From Desulfobulbaceae bacterium (GTDB taxonomy: Bacteria; Desulfobacterota; Desulfobulbia; Desulfobulbales; Desulfobulbaceae): a stretch of 35,310 nucleotides of DNA. The notes beneath the pieces were generated by a model. It saw only the letters and a list, made by a program, of their open reading frames with translations. It searched no databases and was not told where the DNA came from. The translations under genes were made by a program, and so were the position numbers. Positions 7,142-17,225 of this stretch are shown here, piece by piece; the stretch's first letter is position 1; each line of letters starts with the position of its first letter. Location: assembly GCA_013201405.1 (NCBI GenBank), contig JABMJC010000009.1, positions 1 through 35,310 on the forward strand. The letters are read 5' to 3'.

Positions 7142-8599
7142 ATGATCTGCCAAAAAACTGCAAAAACAATGGTGGTGTGCGCCTTGATTGTATTTGTAGC
7201 TGGCTGCGCTGCCTTGCCTGCTCCGTACAATAAAGCAGAGCCGCCAGTACCGGGCCACTTTGCCAGGGCAGACGTGTCTTCTGCCAAAGCTCCGGATGCG
7301 TACCGCAACGCAGCCAACTGGCGCGCCTATTTTCTCGACCCTGATTTGCTGCAGGTGCTTGAGCTGGCCCTGGCCCATAATCGGGATATGCAGAGCGCTG
7401 TTTTGCGGGTGGCCGAAGCCCGGGCACAGCACGGCATCCGGCGCGCGGAGCGCTTTCCCGCCATTGACGGCCAGGCCGATAGCGTCCGCAGTCGCACACC
7501 CAGGGATCTATCACCAACCGGCAGGGCCGAAACAAGCTCAGTTTATGAAATGAGCGTGGGCCTGACCAGCTGGGAACTCGATTTTTGGGGGCGTATCCGC
7601 AGCCTGGAAACAGCCGCCCTGGAACAGTATTTGGCCAGCGAGACAGCACAAAGGGCCTTTACCGTGAGTCTGGTGGCAGAGGTTGCCAACACCTGGCTGA
7701 CCCAGCGCGAATATGACCGCAGAATTGAGCTGGCCAATCAGTCCATCGCCACACGGGAAGAATCGCAGCGCATTTTCAAGCGGCGCTACCAGCTTGGCGC
7801 CGGCACCAGGCTTGAACTCACCCAGGTAAAGGCACTCCTGGTGCAGGCAAAAACCCTGGCCGTGCAACTGGAACAGGCGCGGGAAGCTAATGGGCATTAC
7901 CTGGCGTTTTTGGCAGGCACTCCGGTAGACAATACCCCGCGCAGCAATGTGCTCGACGGGAAAACGATATTGCTGCCCATAGCCCCAGGGCTGCCCTCGG
8001 ATTTACTGGTGCAGCGGCCGGATATTGTGTCGGCAGAGCACCGGCTGACCGCTGCCCATGCCAATATTCATGCGGCCCGAGCCGCTTTTTTTCCACGCAT
8101 CAGCCTGACCGGCAGCCTGGGCCTGGCCAGCAACGAGCTGGAAAATTTATTTGAAGCAGCAAACCGCGCCTGGACCTTCATGCCTGCCATTGCAGTGCCC
8201 ATTTTTAACGCGGGTCGTCTGCGTGCCAACCTCGATCTCGCTGCAATCCGGCGGGACATGGCCGTGGCAGAGTATGAACAGACCATTCAACAGGCTTTTC
8301 GCGAAGTGTCTGATGCGCTCAGCGCCCGCTACTGGCTGGTGCAGCAGCTCGATATCCAGCAACAAGGCCTGGCCACCCAACGGGAGCGCGCCCGTCTTGC
8401 CCAGCTCCGTTATGATAACGGCACCACCTCGTATCTGGATGTGCTCGATGCCCAGCGGGAGTTGCTCCAGGCTGAACAGGATACGGTACAGACCCAGCGC
8501 TACCTGCTGACCAGCCAGGTCAATCTTTTTGCCGCCCTTGGTGGCGGGCCTTTGGGACAGGGTGCGTCAATGTCTGTTTTCCCACAAACCAAAAAGTAA
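7142..8599 (+). CDS. TolC/NodT-type outer-membrane efflux lipoprotein
   Basis: Outer-membrane channel component of a tripartite exporter. The 485-residue protein starts with a lipoprotein signal peptide (MVVCALIVFVAGC), with the lipobox cysteine at residue 22, so it should be lipid-anchored. Two outer-membrane efflux protein repeats follow (about residues 70-260 and 285-470), with the NodT-type motifs LDFWGRIRSLE, LPSDLLVQRPDIVSAEHRL and the second-repeat IFNAGRLRANLDLA. It is the first gene of a four-gene operon; HlyD-like adaptor, ABC protein and permease follow. The E. coli yhiI-rbbA-yhhJ cluster lacks its own channel gene, so here the set is self-contained. No strong ribosome binding site is visible before ATG 7142. 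Confidence 0.92.
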   Translation: MICQKTAKTMVVCALIVFVAGCAALPAPYNKAEPPVPGHFARADVSSAKAPDAYRNAANWRAYFLDPDLLQVLELALAHNRDMQSAVLRVAEARAQHGIRRAERFPAIDGQADSVRSRTPRDLSPTGRAETSSVYEMSVGLTSWELDFWGRIRSLETAALEQYLASETAQRAFTVSLVAEVANTWLTQREYDRRIELANQSIATREESQRIFKRRYQLGAGTRLELTQVKALLVQAKTLAVQLEQAREANGHYLAFLAGTPVDNTPRSNVLDGKTILLPIAPGLPSDLLVQRPDIVSAEHRLTAAHANIHAARAAFFPRISLTGSLGLASNELENLFEAANRAWTFMPAIAVPIFNAGRLRANLDLAAIRRDMAVAEYEQTIQQAFREVSDALSARYWLVQQLDIQQQGLATQRERARLAQLRYDNGTTSYLDVLDAQRELLQAEQDTVQTQRYLLTSQVNLFAALGGGPLGQGASMSVFPQTKK

Positions 8600-8653
8600 C
8601 GGCGAAAAAATCAAACTTCATGTTCACTGGAACATGCACATATTCAGGAAGAG

Positions 8654-9733
8654 ATGACTATGCAGGGCATGAAAGGGAGCAAGTGGCTCATCATCTTGAT
8701 CATCACGGCTCTGGCAGCAGGCGCCGGGTATTATGCCTGGCAACAGATGCAGCCCCGGGGCCCGGGCCCGGGTTTTGTCAGCGGCAACGGCCGCATAGAG
8801 GCAACGGAAATCAATATCTCCTCCAGGTACGGCGGCCGCATCGATGAAATCCTGGTGCGCGAGGGGGATTTTGTGCAGGCAGGCGCGCCCCTGGTGCGGA
8901 TGCAGATCGATACGCTGACAGCCCAGCAGGCCGAGGCTGTGGCGCAAAGACAGCAGGCCGTAACCGAGGTGGCCAATGCAAGGGCGCAGGTGGCCATGCG
9001 CAAAAGTACGGTGGCCGCAGCCAGGGCCAATGTCACCCGCATGCAGAGCGAACTGCAGGCGGCACAGCGCAAACTGGCAAGAACAAGGACCCTGTCCAAA
9101 GAAGGCGCAGCCTCCATGCAGGAGCTTGATGATGACCAGGCGCGGGTTACAGGGGCCAGGGCCCAGGTGGATGCTGCCCAGGCCCAGGTGGTGGCAGAGG
9201 AGGCGGCAGTCAGGGCGGCAGAGGCGCAGATTGCCGGGGCCGAGGCCAGGGTTGAGGCCGTGGCCGCCACCATCACCCGCATCGAGGCGGAAATTGCCGA
9301 CAGCACCCCGGTTTCGCCGCAGGATGCCCGCGTGCAGTACCGCATTGCCCAGCCCGGCGAGGTTGTGGCTGCCGGTGCACCGGTTTTGAACCTAATTGAT
9401 CTCAATGATGTGTACATGAGTTTTTTTGTGCCCTCCACCTCTGCCGGCAGGGTGGCGCTGGGCAGCGAGGTGCGCATCATCCTCGATACAGCGCCCGATT
9501 ATGCCGTGCCGGCCAAGGTCTCCTTTGTGGCCAGCAGCGCCCAATTCACTCCGAAAACCGTGGAAACCGCCAGCGAACGGCAAAAACTCATGTTCCGGGT
9601 GCGGGCCCAGGTGGCGCCGGCATGGCTGGGACAGTACACGGAACAGATTAAAACCGGGGTGCCCGGCATTGCTTGGATCCAACTCGACCCCGTGGCCCCA
9701 TGGCCGGAAAAACTGCCGCTCACGGTGCAGTGA
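8654..9733 (+). CDS. HlyD-family periplasmic adaptor (YhiI-like)
   Basis: Membrane-fusion protein bridging the ABC exporter and the TolC-like channel. The 359-residue product has one N-terminal membrane anchor ([19 protein letters not shown]), a split biotinyl-lipoyl domain ([24 protein letters not shown] and the later [17 protein letters not shown]), and an Ala/Gln-rich coiled-coil hairpin at about residues 85-220. AGGAAGAG abuts ATG 8654; ATG 8660 has better spacing and may be the used start. Its stop overlaps the next gene's ATG (TGATG). The order adaptor, double-ATPase ABC protein, permease matches E. coli yhiI-rbbA-yhhJ. Confidence 0.93.
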   Translation: MTMQGMKGSKWLIILIITALAAGAGYYAWQQMQPRGPGPGFVSGNGRIEATEINISSRYGGRIDEILVREGDFVQAGAPLVRMQIDTLTAQQAEAVAQRQQAVTEVANARAQVAMRKSTVAAARANVTRMQSELQAAQRKLARTRTLSKEGAASMQELDDDQARVTGARAQVDAAQAQVVAEEAAVRAAEAQIAGAEARVEAVAATITRIEAEIADSTPVSPQDARVQYRIAQPGEVVAAGAPVLNLIDLNDVYMSFFVPSTSAGRVALGSEVRIILDTAPDYAVPAKVSFVASSAQFTPKTVETASERQKLMFRVRAQVAPAWLGQYTEQIKTGVPGIAWIQLDPVAPWPEKLPLTVQ

Positions 9734-12507
9734 TGACCACTCAGCAGGCAGTAGTGCACATTACAGCTCTGAGCCAGCGCTATGGCAAGACCCTGGCACT
9801 GGATCGCCTTGATCTCAGCATACCCAAAGGGTGCATGGCCGGGCTCATCGGTCCCGATGGGGTGGGGAAATCCAGCCTGCTTGCCCTGGTGGCCGGGGCA
9901 CGGATGATTCAGGAGGGCAAAATCACCGTGCTTGGCGGCGACATGGCCGATAAACGGCACCGCAACCGCACCTGTCCGGATATAGCCTACATGCCCCAGG
10001 GCCTAGGTAAAAATCTTTACCCCACCCTGTCGGTGGAGGAAAATCTGCAGTTCTTTGCCAGGCTCTTTGGCCACAGCGCCCCAGAGCGTCGCAGGCGCAT
10101 CGATGAACTCACCACCGCCACCGGCATGTATCCCTTTCTCGATCGGCCGGCCGGCAAACTCTCCGGTGGCATGAAGCAGAAACTGGGCCTCTGCTGTGCG
10201 CTCATCCACGATCCGAAACTGCTGATTCTGGATGAACCCACTACCGGGGTAGACCCCCTGGCACGACGCCAGTTCTGGGATCTCATCGACAGTATCCGCA
10301 GCAGCAGTACCGAGATGAGCGTGATTGTGGCCACCGCCTACATGGATGAGGCCAGCCGTTTTGACTGGCTGGTGGCCATGGAGGGCGGCAGGGTGCTGGC
10401 CACCGGCGCACCGCAGGAACTGCTGGAGCACACCAAGACCAGCTCTCTGGAAGCGGCCTTTATCCAGCTTTTGCCCGAAGAAAAACGGCGGGGTCATACA
10501 GAGCTGGCCATTCCGCCCCTGCCGGAGGAGGCAGGCGAAATCGCCATTGAAGCGGAACAGCTCACCAAACGCTTTGGCGCCTTTACTGCGGTGGATCAGG
10601 TCAGTTTCCGCATCCGGCGCGGGGAGATTTTCGGCTTTCTCGGCTCCAACGGCTGCGGCAAAACCACCACCATGAAGATGCTCACCGGGCTGTTGCCGGC
10701 CAGCGGAGGGACGGCCAAACTCTTTGGTACGACAGTCAACCCCAAAGACATGTCGGTACGCAAGCGGGTGGGCTATATGTCTCAATCCTTTTCCCTGTAT
10801 ACGGAGTTGAGCGTGCGCCAGAATCTGGTGCTGCACGCACGCCTCTTCCACCTGCCAGAGGCAGATATCCCGGAGCGGGTGCGCAGGGTGGCCGAGCGCT
10901 TTGGCCTTGAAAAGGTATTGGATGAGCGGCCCAATTCCCTGCCCATGGGAGTGCGCCAACGCCTCTCCTTAGCGGTTGCCCTGGTACACAGCCCTGAACT
11001 GCTCATTCTCGATGAACCGACCTCGGGCGTGGACCCGGTGGCCCGAGACAGCTTCTGGCAGCTGCTGATTGAACTTTCCCGCACAGACCAGGTAACCATT
11101 TTTATCTCCACCCACTTCATGAACGAGGCGGAACGCTGCGACCGCATATCGTTTATGCATGCGGGCAAGGTGCTCACCAGCGACACGCCTGCGCATATCG
11201 TGGAACAACGCGGGGTAAACAATCTGGAACAGGCCTTTATCGCCTATCTGGAAGAAGCGGCAGAAAACGGGCAAAACAAGATACCTGAAACCCTGGCTGT
11301 CAAAAACGCAATCGGCAAAATCGACAACACTGGCAGCAGCCAGGGGGCACATATAAAAGGGCAGGCTTCGCCGCTGCACAGAGTGTTCAGCTGGACCCGC
11401 CTGTTGAGCTATACCATGCGAGAGAGCCTGGAAATACGGCGGGATCCGGTACGGGCCGTGATGGCACTGGCCGGCAGCCTGATCCTCATGGCAGTGATTG
11501 GCCTGGGCATTACCATGGATGTGGAAGACCTGCGCTTTGCCGTGCTCGACCGGGATCAAAGCGGGCTGAGTAACAGCTATACCCTGGATATTTCAGGATC
11601 GCGCTACTTTATCGAAAGGGCTCCCATTATGGATTATGACGAGCTTGACCAGCGCATGCGCAGCGGGGAGCTGTCTTTGGCCATTGAAATTCCACCGGGT
11701 TTTGCACGGGATCTGCAAAAGGGTGTTCCGGTTCAAATCGGCGTCTGGATCGACGGCGCCAATACCCAGCGGGCCGAAACCATCCAAGGCTATGTCCAGG
11801 GGCTGCACCAAAGCTGGCTGGCGCAGCAGAGCCGGCATACCCTTGGTTCCACCCCTGTACCGGCAGCCAAGGTGGAAACCCGTTTCCGCTATAATCCGGA
11901 TGTGAAAAGTCTGCCTGCCATGATTCCAGCAGTTATTCCGCTGATGCTGCTCATGTTTCCGGCCATGCTCACCTCGCTTGCGGTGGTGCGGGAAAAGGAA
12001 ATGGGCTCCATCATGAATCTCTATGTCACTCCGGTGAGCAGGGTAGAATTCCTTATCGGCAAGCAGATTCCCTACATTGTTATGGCCATGGGCAATTTCT
12101 TCCTCATGATTTTTTTGGCTATCACTGTTTTCAAGGTATCCATCACCGGCAGCTTTCTTACCCTGACGGTCGCGGCCCTGCTGTTCATTATCTTTGCCAC
12201 AGGCTTTGGCCTCTTTACCTCGGTTTTCACCAGCTCCCAGGTGGCAGCCATCTTTATTACCATGCTGGCCACCCTGCTGCCCTCCGTCAACTATGCCGGT
12301 CTGATCACTCCGGTCTCGTCGCTGGAGGGTATGGGCCGGTTCATCGGTGAAGCGTTCCCGACCACGCACATGCTCCTCATTAGTCGGGGCGTGTTCAGCA
12401 AGGCCTTGGGCTTTGCTGACTTACACCACACCTTCCTGCCGCTTGTGCTCGTCATACCGGTGATTCTCGTGTTGTCTATTGTCCTCCTCAAAAAACAGGA
12501 CTCCTGA
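9733..12507 (+). CDS. RbbA-like ABC exporter: two ATPases fused to a permease
   Basis: A 924-residue fusion of two nucleotide-binding domains and an ABC-2 type membrane domain. Domain 1 has Walker A GPDGVGKS at residues 40-47, signature LSGGMKQ and Walker [14 protein letters not shown]. Domain 2 has GSNGCGKTT, a signature drifted to LPMGVRQ as in E. coli RbbA, and [13 protein letters not shown]. The C-terminal third has a first membrane helix, a large external loop and about five clustered helices ([17 protein letters not shown] onward). The start is ATG 9733, which overlaps the adaptor stop; a longer TTG-initiated frame exists but lacks a binding site. The substrate is unknown. Confidence 0.92.
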   Translation: MTTQQAVVHITALSQRYGKTLALDRLDLSIPKGCMAGLIGPDGVGKSSLLALVAGARMIQEGKITVLGGDMADKRHRNRTCPDIAYMPQGLGKNLYPTLSVEENLQFFARLFGHSAPERRRRIDELTTATGMYPFLDRPAGKLSGGMKQKLGLCCALIHDPKLLILDEPTTGVDPLARRQFWDLIDSIRSSSTEMSVIVATAYMDEASRFDWLVAMEGGRVLATGAPQELLEHTKTSSLEAAFIQLLPEEKRRGHTELAIPPLPEEAGEIAIEAEQLTKRFGAFTAVDQVSFRIRRGEIFGFLGSNGCGKTTTMKMLTGLLPASGGTAKLFGTTVNPKDMSVRKRVGYMSQSFSLYTELSVRQNLVLHARLFHLPEADIPERVRRVAERFGLEKVLDERPNSLPMGVRQRLSLAVALVHSPELLILDEPTSGVDPVARDSFWQLLIELSRTDQVTIFISTHFMNEAERCDRISFMHAGKVLTSDTPAHIVEQRGVNNLEQAFIAYLEEAAENGQNKIPETLAVKNAIGKIDNTGSSQGAHIKGQASPLHRVFSWTRLLSYTMRESLEIRRDPVRAVMALAGSLILMAVIGLGITMDVEDLRFAVLDRDQSGLSNSYTLDISGSRYFIERAPIMDYDELDQRMRSGELSLAIEIPPGFARDLQKGVPVQIGVWIDGANTQRAETIQGYVQGLHQSWLAQQSRHTLGSTPVPAAKVETRFRYNPDVKSLPAMIPAVIPLMLLMFPAMLTSLAVVREKEMGSIMNLYVTPVSRVEFLIGKQIPYIVMAMGNFFLMIFLAITVFKVSITGSFLTLTVAALLFIIFATGFGLFTSVFTSSQVAAIFITMLATLLPSVNYAGLITPVSSLEGMGRFIGEAFPTTHMLLISRGVFSKALGFADLHHTFLPLVLVIPVILVLSIVLLKKQDS

Positions 12508-12508
12508 G

Positions 12509-13634
12509 ATGGGCCGCCTCACCAATGTGTACCGGCTCGGCATCAAGGAGTTGTGGACCCTGGCCCGCGACCCCATGCTCCTGGTACTCATTGTTTATGC
12601 ATTTACGCTCGCCATTTATACAGCAGCCACAGCTGCCCCGGAAACCCTGCACAAGGTGCCCATAGCCATTGTGGATGAAGACGATTCCACCCTGTCGCGC
12701 CGCATCAGCTCGGCATTCTTGCCGCCGCATTTCATAAAGCCCAGCACGATCACGCTGCCGGCAATGGATCCGGGCATGGATGCGGGCATCTACACCTTTG
12801 TGGTCAATATTCCGCCTGAGTTTCAGGCAGATGTGATAGCGGGCCGCAGCCCCGCCATTCAGCTCAATGTGGATGCCACCCGCATGAGCCAGGCATTCAC
12901 CGGCAGCGGCTCCATTCAACAGATTATCATGGGTGAGGTTGCGGAATTCGTTCAGGGGTACAGGGGGATGGCTGCGCCGCCTGTCACCGTGGAGCAAAGG
13001 ATGCGGTTCAATCCTACCCTTGCGCCCTCATGGATGACCAGTGTGATGGAGATCAACAGCATGATCACCATGCTTTCGGTCATCCTTACCGGTGCAGCCT
13101 TAATTCGCGAGCGCGAGCACGGCACCATCGAGCATCTCTTGGTGATGCCGGTCACGCCGGCGGAAATCATGCTCTCCAAGGTGTGGTCCATGGCCCTGGT
13201 GGTGCTCCTTGCCTCGGCCTTTTTCCATTGTCGTTGTGGTGCAGGGCTGGCTGAAGATTCCTGTGGCGGGCTCTGTGGGCCTGTTTTTTCTGGTGGCTGG
13301 TCTGCATCTTTTTTCCACCACCTCGCTGGGTATTTTTCTGGCCACCCTGTCCCGCAGCATGCCCCAGTTTGGGCTGTTGATGATCTTGGTCATCATGCCG
13401 CTGCAAATGCTCTCCGGCGGGACCACGCCCATGGAAAACATGCCCAAATTAATTCAAAATATCATGTTTTTTGCGCCCACCACCCATTTTGTTGCCGCCA
13501 GCCAATCGATCCTGTACAGGGGTGCAGGGCTTGAGGTTGTCTGGAAAGAGATGGCAGCAATCATCGTTATTGGCCTGGTATTCTACTCCATCTCGCTGGC
13601 ACGCTTCAGAAAAACCCTGAGCCAGATGGCCTAA
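12509..13634 (+). pseudogene. YhhJ-like ABC-2 permease, frameshifted
   Basis: Second permease subunit of the exporter, homologous to E. coli YhhJ over its whole length (about 374 residues when repaired). ATG 12509 follows the RbbA-like stop by one base. The first frame codes GIKELWTLARDPML, NVDATRMSQAFTG and ALIREREHGTIEHLLVMP up to VVLLASAF; then the reading frame shifts at the T5 run 13220-13224. The rest, GWLKIPVAGSVGLFF, SRSMPQFGLLMILVIMPLQMLSGG and the end RFRKTLSQMA, lies in the other frame. Deleting one T restores one protein. No other lesion is visible, so this may be a recent mutation, a switchable tract or a sequence error. Confidence 0.85.
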
Positions 13635-13683
13635 GGCACTGAGCATGAAGTAGAACTATGGGAGAGAAGTGTGCACAAAAAAC

Positions 13684-13722
13684 AAAAAAAGCGTCCCTCC
13701 CCATGGGAAAGGACGCTTTTTC
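13684..13722. terminator. Bidirectional terminator
   Basis: GCGTCC (13691-13696) pairs with GGACGC (13711-13716), extended by seven A on the left and five T on the right, with an inner TCCC/GGGA pairing. The hairpin lies between the plus-strand efflux operon and the minus-strand flavodiiron operon and can end both. Confidence 0.85.
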
Positions 13723-13770
13723 TGCCAGCCAAAAATTGTGACTAACAGGGTGACAGGATATATTGGGAGA

Positions 13771-14991
13771 TCAAACTGCGGATTCGACCGTCTCTCCGGC
13801 CAAAAACGCCTTGGTGCTCTTTGCTACTGTGTGTCCCAACTCAACACATTCCCGAAGTTGAGGATGATCCGGCACATAGGGTACCCGCAATCCAGGATGG
13901 CAGATGGTCATCTTTAGATCTTTCAAAATATCGTTCATCAGCTTGACCGCCTCTCCTGACCAACCGTAGGAGCCAAAGCAGGCAACAATTTTTTTGGTGG
14001 GTCGCAACCCCTTCATGTAGTAGAGGTAGTCGGCCATGCGTGGCAGCATGCCGTTATTTAGGGTGGGGCAACCAAAAACCAGAGCACTGGCCTCCAAAAC
14101 AGCGGTCATCACATCGCTGCGATGGTTCACGCTCAGATCGAACATGGTGTATTCCAGGCCCTCCTCGTGCAAGCCTTCGGCCACGGCCTTGGCCATTTTC
14201 ATGGTGGAATCCCACATGGTATCGTAGATCACCAGGGCACGCCCATTGGTTTCATAGTTGCACCAGCGGTGGTAATCGCGGATAATTCTCATGGGATCTT
14301 TGCGCCAAATAACGCCGTGATCCGGGGCAATCATCTTGATGGGCAGCTGCATCTCTTCCACCTGGGCCAACAGCTTCTTCACCTGAGGTGAATACAGGGT
14401 AATAATATTGGCGTAGTATTTGGTGGTTTCGTAGGTCAGGATGCCGGGATCCACTTCGTCGTCGAAACGCTCACTGGTGGCCCAGTGTTCGCCAAAGGCA
14501 TCGTTGCTGAAAAGGAGCTCGTCTTCCTTAACGTAACAGAACATGGAATCCGGCCAATGGAGCATGCGGGTTTCAATGAAACTGAGGGTCCGTTTGCCGA
14601 TGCTGATTTCATCGCCAGTGCCCACCACATGGAAGGGCCAGCTATCGTTATGGAAATGCTGCAACAGGGCTTTATGGCCCATTTTCGAGCAGATAACCTT
14701 TTCGGGCTGGACCTCTTCGATCAGCCCGGGCAAACCGCCACTGTGGTCCAACTCCACATGGTTGACAACTATGTAATCGATTTTTTTGGGGTCGATGATG
14801 TTGCGGATGCGGTGCATCATCTCGCCACGGAACACTTCCTTGACCGCATCGATCAGGGTGATTTTCTCATCAATGATGAGGTAGGCATTGTAGGTGGTGC
14901 CCCGGTTCGTGGAATAGCCGTGAAAATCCCGGGTGAGCCAATCAATGGCGCCGACCCAGTAGATTCCCTTGCCCAGTTCTGTCTTCTTCAT
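13771..14991 (-). CDS. roo: Flavodiiron protein (rubredoxin:oxygen oxidoreductase)
   Basis: Reduces oxygen to water (and often nitric oxide) in the cytoplasm, with electrons from rubredoxin. The 406-residue protein has the beta-lactamase-like diiron domain with ligands in NH78-V-E80-L-D82-H83, H145, D164 and the later PDHGVIW histidine near 225. A flavodoxin domain begins near residue 250 (YDTMWDSTMKMA, then GCPTLNNGMLP and FGSYGWSGEA). There is no fused rubredoxin domain, so it is the class A type and must use the separate rubredoxin. It is the third gene of a minus-strand operon after XRE and DsrE-like genes. The symbol roo follows sulfate-reducer usage; fprA would also fit. Confidence 0.95.
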   Translation of the reverse strand: MKKTELGKGIYWVGAIDWLTRDFHGYSTNRGTTYNAYLIIDEKITLIDAVKEVFRGEMMHRIRNIIDPKKIDYIVVNHVELDHSGGLPGLIEEVQPEKVICSKMGHKALLQHFHNDSWPFHVVGTGDEISIGKRTLSFIETRMLHWPDSMFCYVKEDELLFSNDAFGEHWATSERFDDEVDPGILTYETTKYYANIITLYSPQVKKLLAQVEEMQLPIKMIAPDHGVIWRKDPMRIIRDYHRWCNYETNGRALVIYDTMWDSTMKMAKAVAEGLHEEGLEYTMFDLSVNHRSDVMTAVLEASALVFGCPTLNNGMLPRMADYLYYMKGLRPTKKIVACFGSYGWSGEAVKLMNDILKDLKMTICHPGLRVPYVPDHPQLRECVELGHTVAKSTKAFLAGETVESAV

Positions 14992-15021
14992 AGATGCTTA
15001 TCTCCTTGAATAATCAATTTT

Positions 15022-15369
15022 TTAAAAAGTGAGGATACTGTATCCCTGTTCCATATATTCCCCCATGGAAGGATGGCCAGCCAAGCCTTCCAGCAGGGGA
15101 ATCTGTTCCTTACCAACCGCGTCAAGTTGCATCATCTTGCTGGTGCAGGCCTTGCAAGCGCCAACAATCAAGCCCTTTTCCTTGGCCTTGGTGTAGAGTG
15201 GATGCAGAAAATGACCGGGATCAGCCATGATGGGAACAAGCCGCACCGACTCTCCTTCGAGGATGATTTTGCCCTCCATCCCTTTTTCGGCCATATCCAA
15301 GGCATTAAGTAAGACATGTATAAAGCAGAGCGGGTTGTCGCGAAAGGTAAAAAAGATAGTTTTTTTCAT
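15022..15369 (-). CDS. DsrE-like small cytoplasmic protein
   Basis: A 115-residue protein with the DsrE/DsrF/TusD fold pattern: N-terminal KKTIFF strand, helix HVLLNALDMAEKG, strand GKIILEGE and the late LEGLAGHPSM stretch. It carries a Cys pair, C72-K-A-C75-T, at the place where sulfur-transfer relatives hold the active cysteine. The frame is open much further upstream, but GGGAGG sits just before tandem ATGs and the second one (15369) has workable spacing. It lies 30 bases before the flavodiiron gene and 52 after the XRE gene. A sulfur- or redox-linked accessory role beside oxygen reduction is inference. Confidence 0.85.
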   Translation of the reverse strand: MKKTIFFTFRDNPLCFIHVLLNALDMAEKGMEGKIILEGESVRLVPIMADPGHFLHPLYTKAKEKGLIVGACKACTSKMMQLDAVGKEQIPLLEGLAGHPSMGEYMEQGYSILTF

Positions 15370-15421
15370 CATGCCTCCCAATGGCTTGGGTGTGTGTAAG
15401 ATGTGTGCAAGGCTACAATGC

Positions 15422-15655
15422 CTATTTTCCCTTCTCAAAATACACTTTACGCAAGGCCTCACCCCTATCCCCCAGGCTGTGCAGCAGGGTTTCGATTTTT
15501 TCCATTGCAAGCGGAGAGGGTTTGGCGCGGCCGTTCTCCCAGCGGTTGACGGTGGGGAAGGTCACTCCGAGCCTGGCCGCGAATTTTTCCTGAGTCAGAC
15601 CGGTCTGTTCCCGGAGTTCACGGACCAGCCTCGCCACAGTGTATTGCTCGTCCAA
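15422..15655 (-). CDS. XRE-family regulator
   Basis: A 77-residue single-domain DNA-binding protein of the Cro/CI (XRE) type. The five-helix core is clear: VARLVRELREQTGLTQEKFAARLGV then TFPTVNRWENGRAKPSPLAMEKI. A short tail follows with no ligand domain. The start is TTG at 15655, supported by AAGGAG seven bases upstream; there is no ATG in reach. It is the first gene of the XRE, DsrE-like, flavodiiron operon and probably controls it. A palindrome at 15721-15732 is a candidate operator. Confidence 0.85.
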   Translation of the reverse strand: MDEQYTVARLVRELREQTGLTQEKFAARLGVTFPTVNRWENGRAKPSPLAMEKIETLLHSLGDRGEALRKVYFEKGK

Positions 15656-15709
15656 TGGCTCACTCCTTGGTGTGTCTGCTGGTTTTGAAAGTGTTTTTAC
15701 ATTCTTTAT

Positions 15710-15732
15710 ATTGTACGACCTATCACTTGATA
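15710..15732 (-). promoter_or_regulatory. Possible promoter and operator of the XRE operon
   Basis: On the minus strand TACAAT (15715-15710) could be a -10 element; the -35 match is poor. Immediately upstream is the inverted repeat TATCA-CT-TGATA at 15721-15732, within the would-be spacer, where a repressor would block polymerase. The rest of the gap 15656-15948 shows nothing I can name. Confidence 0.3.
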
Positions 15733-15948
15733 TGGAGTCAGTGTACCATCAACAGGGGGGCACATGTCAAGTCTGTCTCGTTTCGTTCGCCTCACATACG
15801 ACCGCCACAGGAACCATGTGGAAAACATATTTTCCTTTTCAGCCCTGCCTCTACATGGTTAGGTGCATGGAAAGATCAGCCTGGGTGAGGCAGACATTTC
15901 CTGGGCCCTCACATCCCCGGTATTTTTCTCCTCTTTCCTTGACTAGCC

Positions 15949-17202
15949 ATGTCCTTTGCCCGATGCTCCATAGTTTTTTTGTTCATTATCCTCACCGCGC
16001 ATCTGTCATCTGGCGCCATGCCTGCCGCAGCAGACGCAAAGACCTCTTCCCTGAATCCAGAAACACCGACTCCCCTTCGTTTCATTGTGCAGGGCAGCCA
16101 GATCATTGATCAAAAAAATCCGGACTCTCCGGTGTTTTTCCGCGGTATGGGTTATTCTCCCTTTCTCATTGGGGAAACACCGCTCACTGGTGCAGATCCC
16201 AAGGATGACGGCCGCTTTGCCGTGCACCTGCCCATGATGCGGGAGATGGGCATCAACTATCTGCACGTCTTTCCGCGCCGCATGCCAGCGGGATTTTTCG
16301 CGGCCCTGGACCAGGAAGATTTGCTCTACGGGCAGGATATCTGGCTCTTCCCCTATGAGCCCGACTTCCTGGACCCTGGGTACCAAGCTCGGCAACTAGA
16401 GGTTATCAAGGAAGTGATCGACCATACCTACAGCGTGGGTCGGCCAGACAGGCTGGTGCTCTTTTCCATCGGCGATGAACTGCAGGCTGCCTCGGTCACC
16501 AGCACCAATGCCGCCCATCCAGAGGTGACGGAATACGTGGGCAAACACGTGGTGGTACGCAACCGCACCGCCTCGGAGGTGGCCATGGCCAAGCTGGTGG
16601 ATGAAGCCATGGACTACGAACTGAGCCGCTATGGCCAGCGCCATCTCTACTGCCACACCAGCTGGACCCACATCGGCCCCATCAGTGACCGGCCAGATCT
16701 GGAGGTCCGACCGGAAGACACCCTGGTACCGGACATGGGCGATTTGATCTGCCTGAACATCTACACCTATGCCAATGCAGTGCGCACCTCAGGCCCGGGC
16801 CGTGCCACCGGCAGCAGCTACCAGGGCTATCTGGAACAACTGGCCTGGGAACACCACAAACCCATCTTCATCACCCAGGTGGGGCTTTCCACCTCGCCGG
16901 TGGCCCCCAAACCATGGGTGCCCGGTTTTGGCGGCCACAGTGCCGAAGCCATGGCTGCTGTCTTTGTCAGCATCTGGCAGGATCTGCGCAGTGCCCAGGG
17001 GCGGGAACGCTTTTGCGGTCTGGCTTTCTTCGAGTGGCAGGACGAATGGTGGAAAAGCGGGGAAACACCGGATGACGCCGACCACCACGAAGAGGACGAT
17101 CCAGAAGAGTGGTTTGGCATCTATGAACTGGGGCCAGACAATCGCCTCATCCCCAAGGGTAAGGTGCCAGAGACCCTGCGCTGGCTCTTTATGCAACCGT
17201 GA
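15949..17202 (+). CDS. Secreted glycoside-hydrolase-like TIM-barrel protein
   Basis: A 417-residue exported protein: signal peptide MSFARCSIVFLFIILTAHLSSGAMPAAADA, then a barrel like those of GH2/GH5-type clan-A or glucanosyltransferase relatives. FFRGMGYSPF starts the barrel; GDELQ has E177 at the likely acid/base position; FFEWQDEWWK (E362, E366) closes it. At the usual nucleophile strand (FITQVG) residue 310 is Gln where active relatives often have Glu, so activity is uncertain. The acidic DDADHHEEDDPEE segment may be a surface loop. The stop abuts or overlaps the next gene. No substrate can be named. Confidence 0.7.
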   Translation: MSFARCSIVFLFIILTAHLSSGAMPAAADAKTSSLNPETPTPLRFIVQGSQIIDQKNPDSPVFFRGMGYSPFLIGETPLTGADPKDDGRFAVHLPMMREMGINYLHVFPRRMPAGFFAALDQEDLLYGQDIWLFPYEPDFLDPGYQARQLEVIKEVIDHTYSVGRPDRLVLFSIGDELQAASVTSTNAAHPEVTEYVGKHVVVRNRTASEVAMAKLVDEAMDYELSRYGQRHLYCHTSWTHIGPISDRPDLEVRPEDTLVPDMGDLICLNIYTYANAVRTSGPGRATGSSYQGYLEQLAWEHHKPIFITQVGLSTSPVAPKPWVPGFGGHSAEAMAAVFVSIWQDLRSAQGRERFCGLAFFEWQDEWWKSGETPDDADHHEEDDPEEWFGIYELGPDNRLIPKGKVPETLRWLFMQP

Positions 17203-17225
17203 ACCGGCAGGGAAGAGAATTTGCT

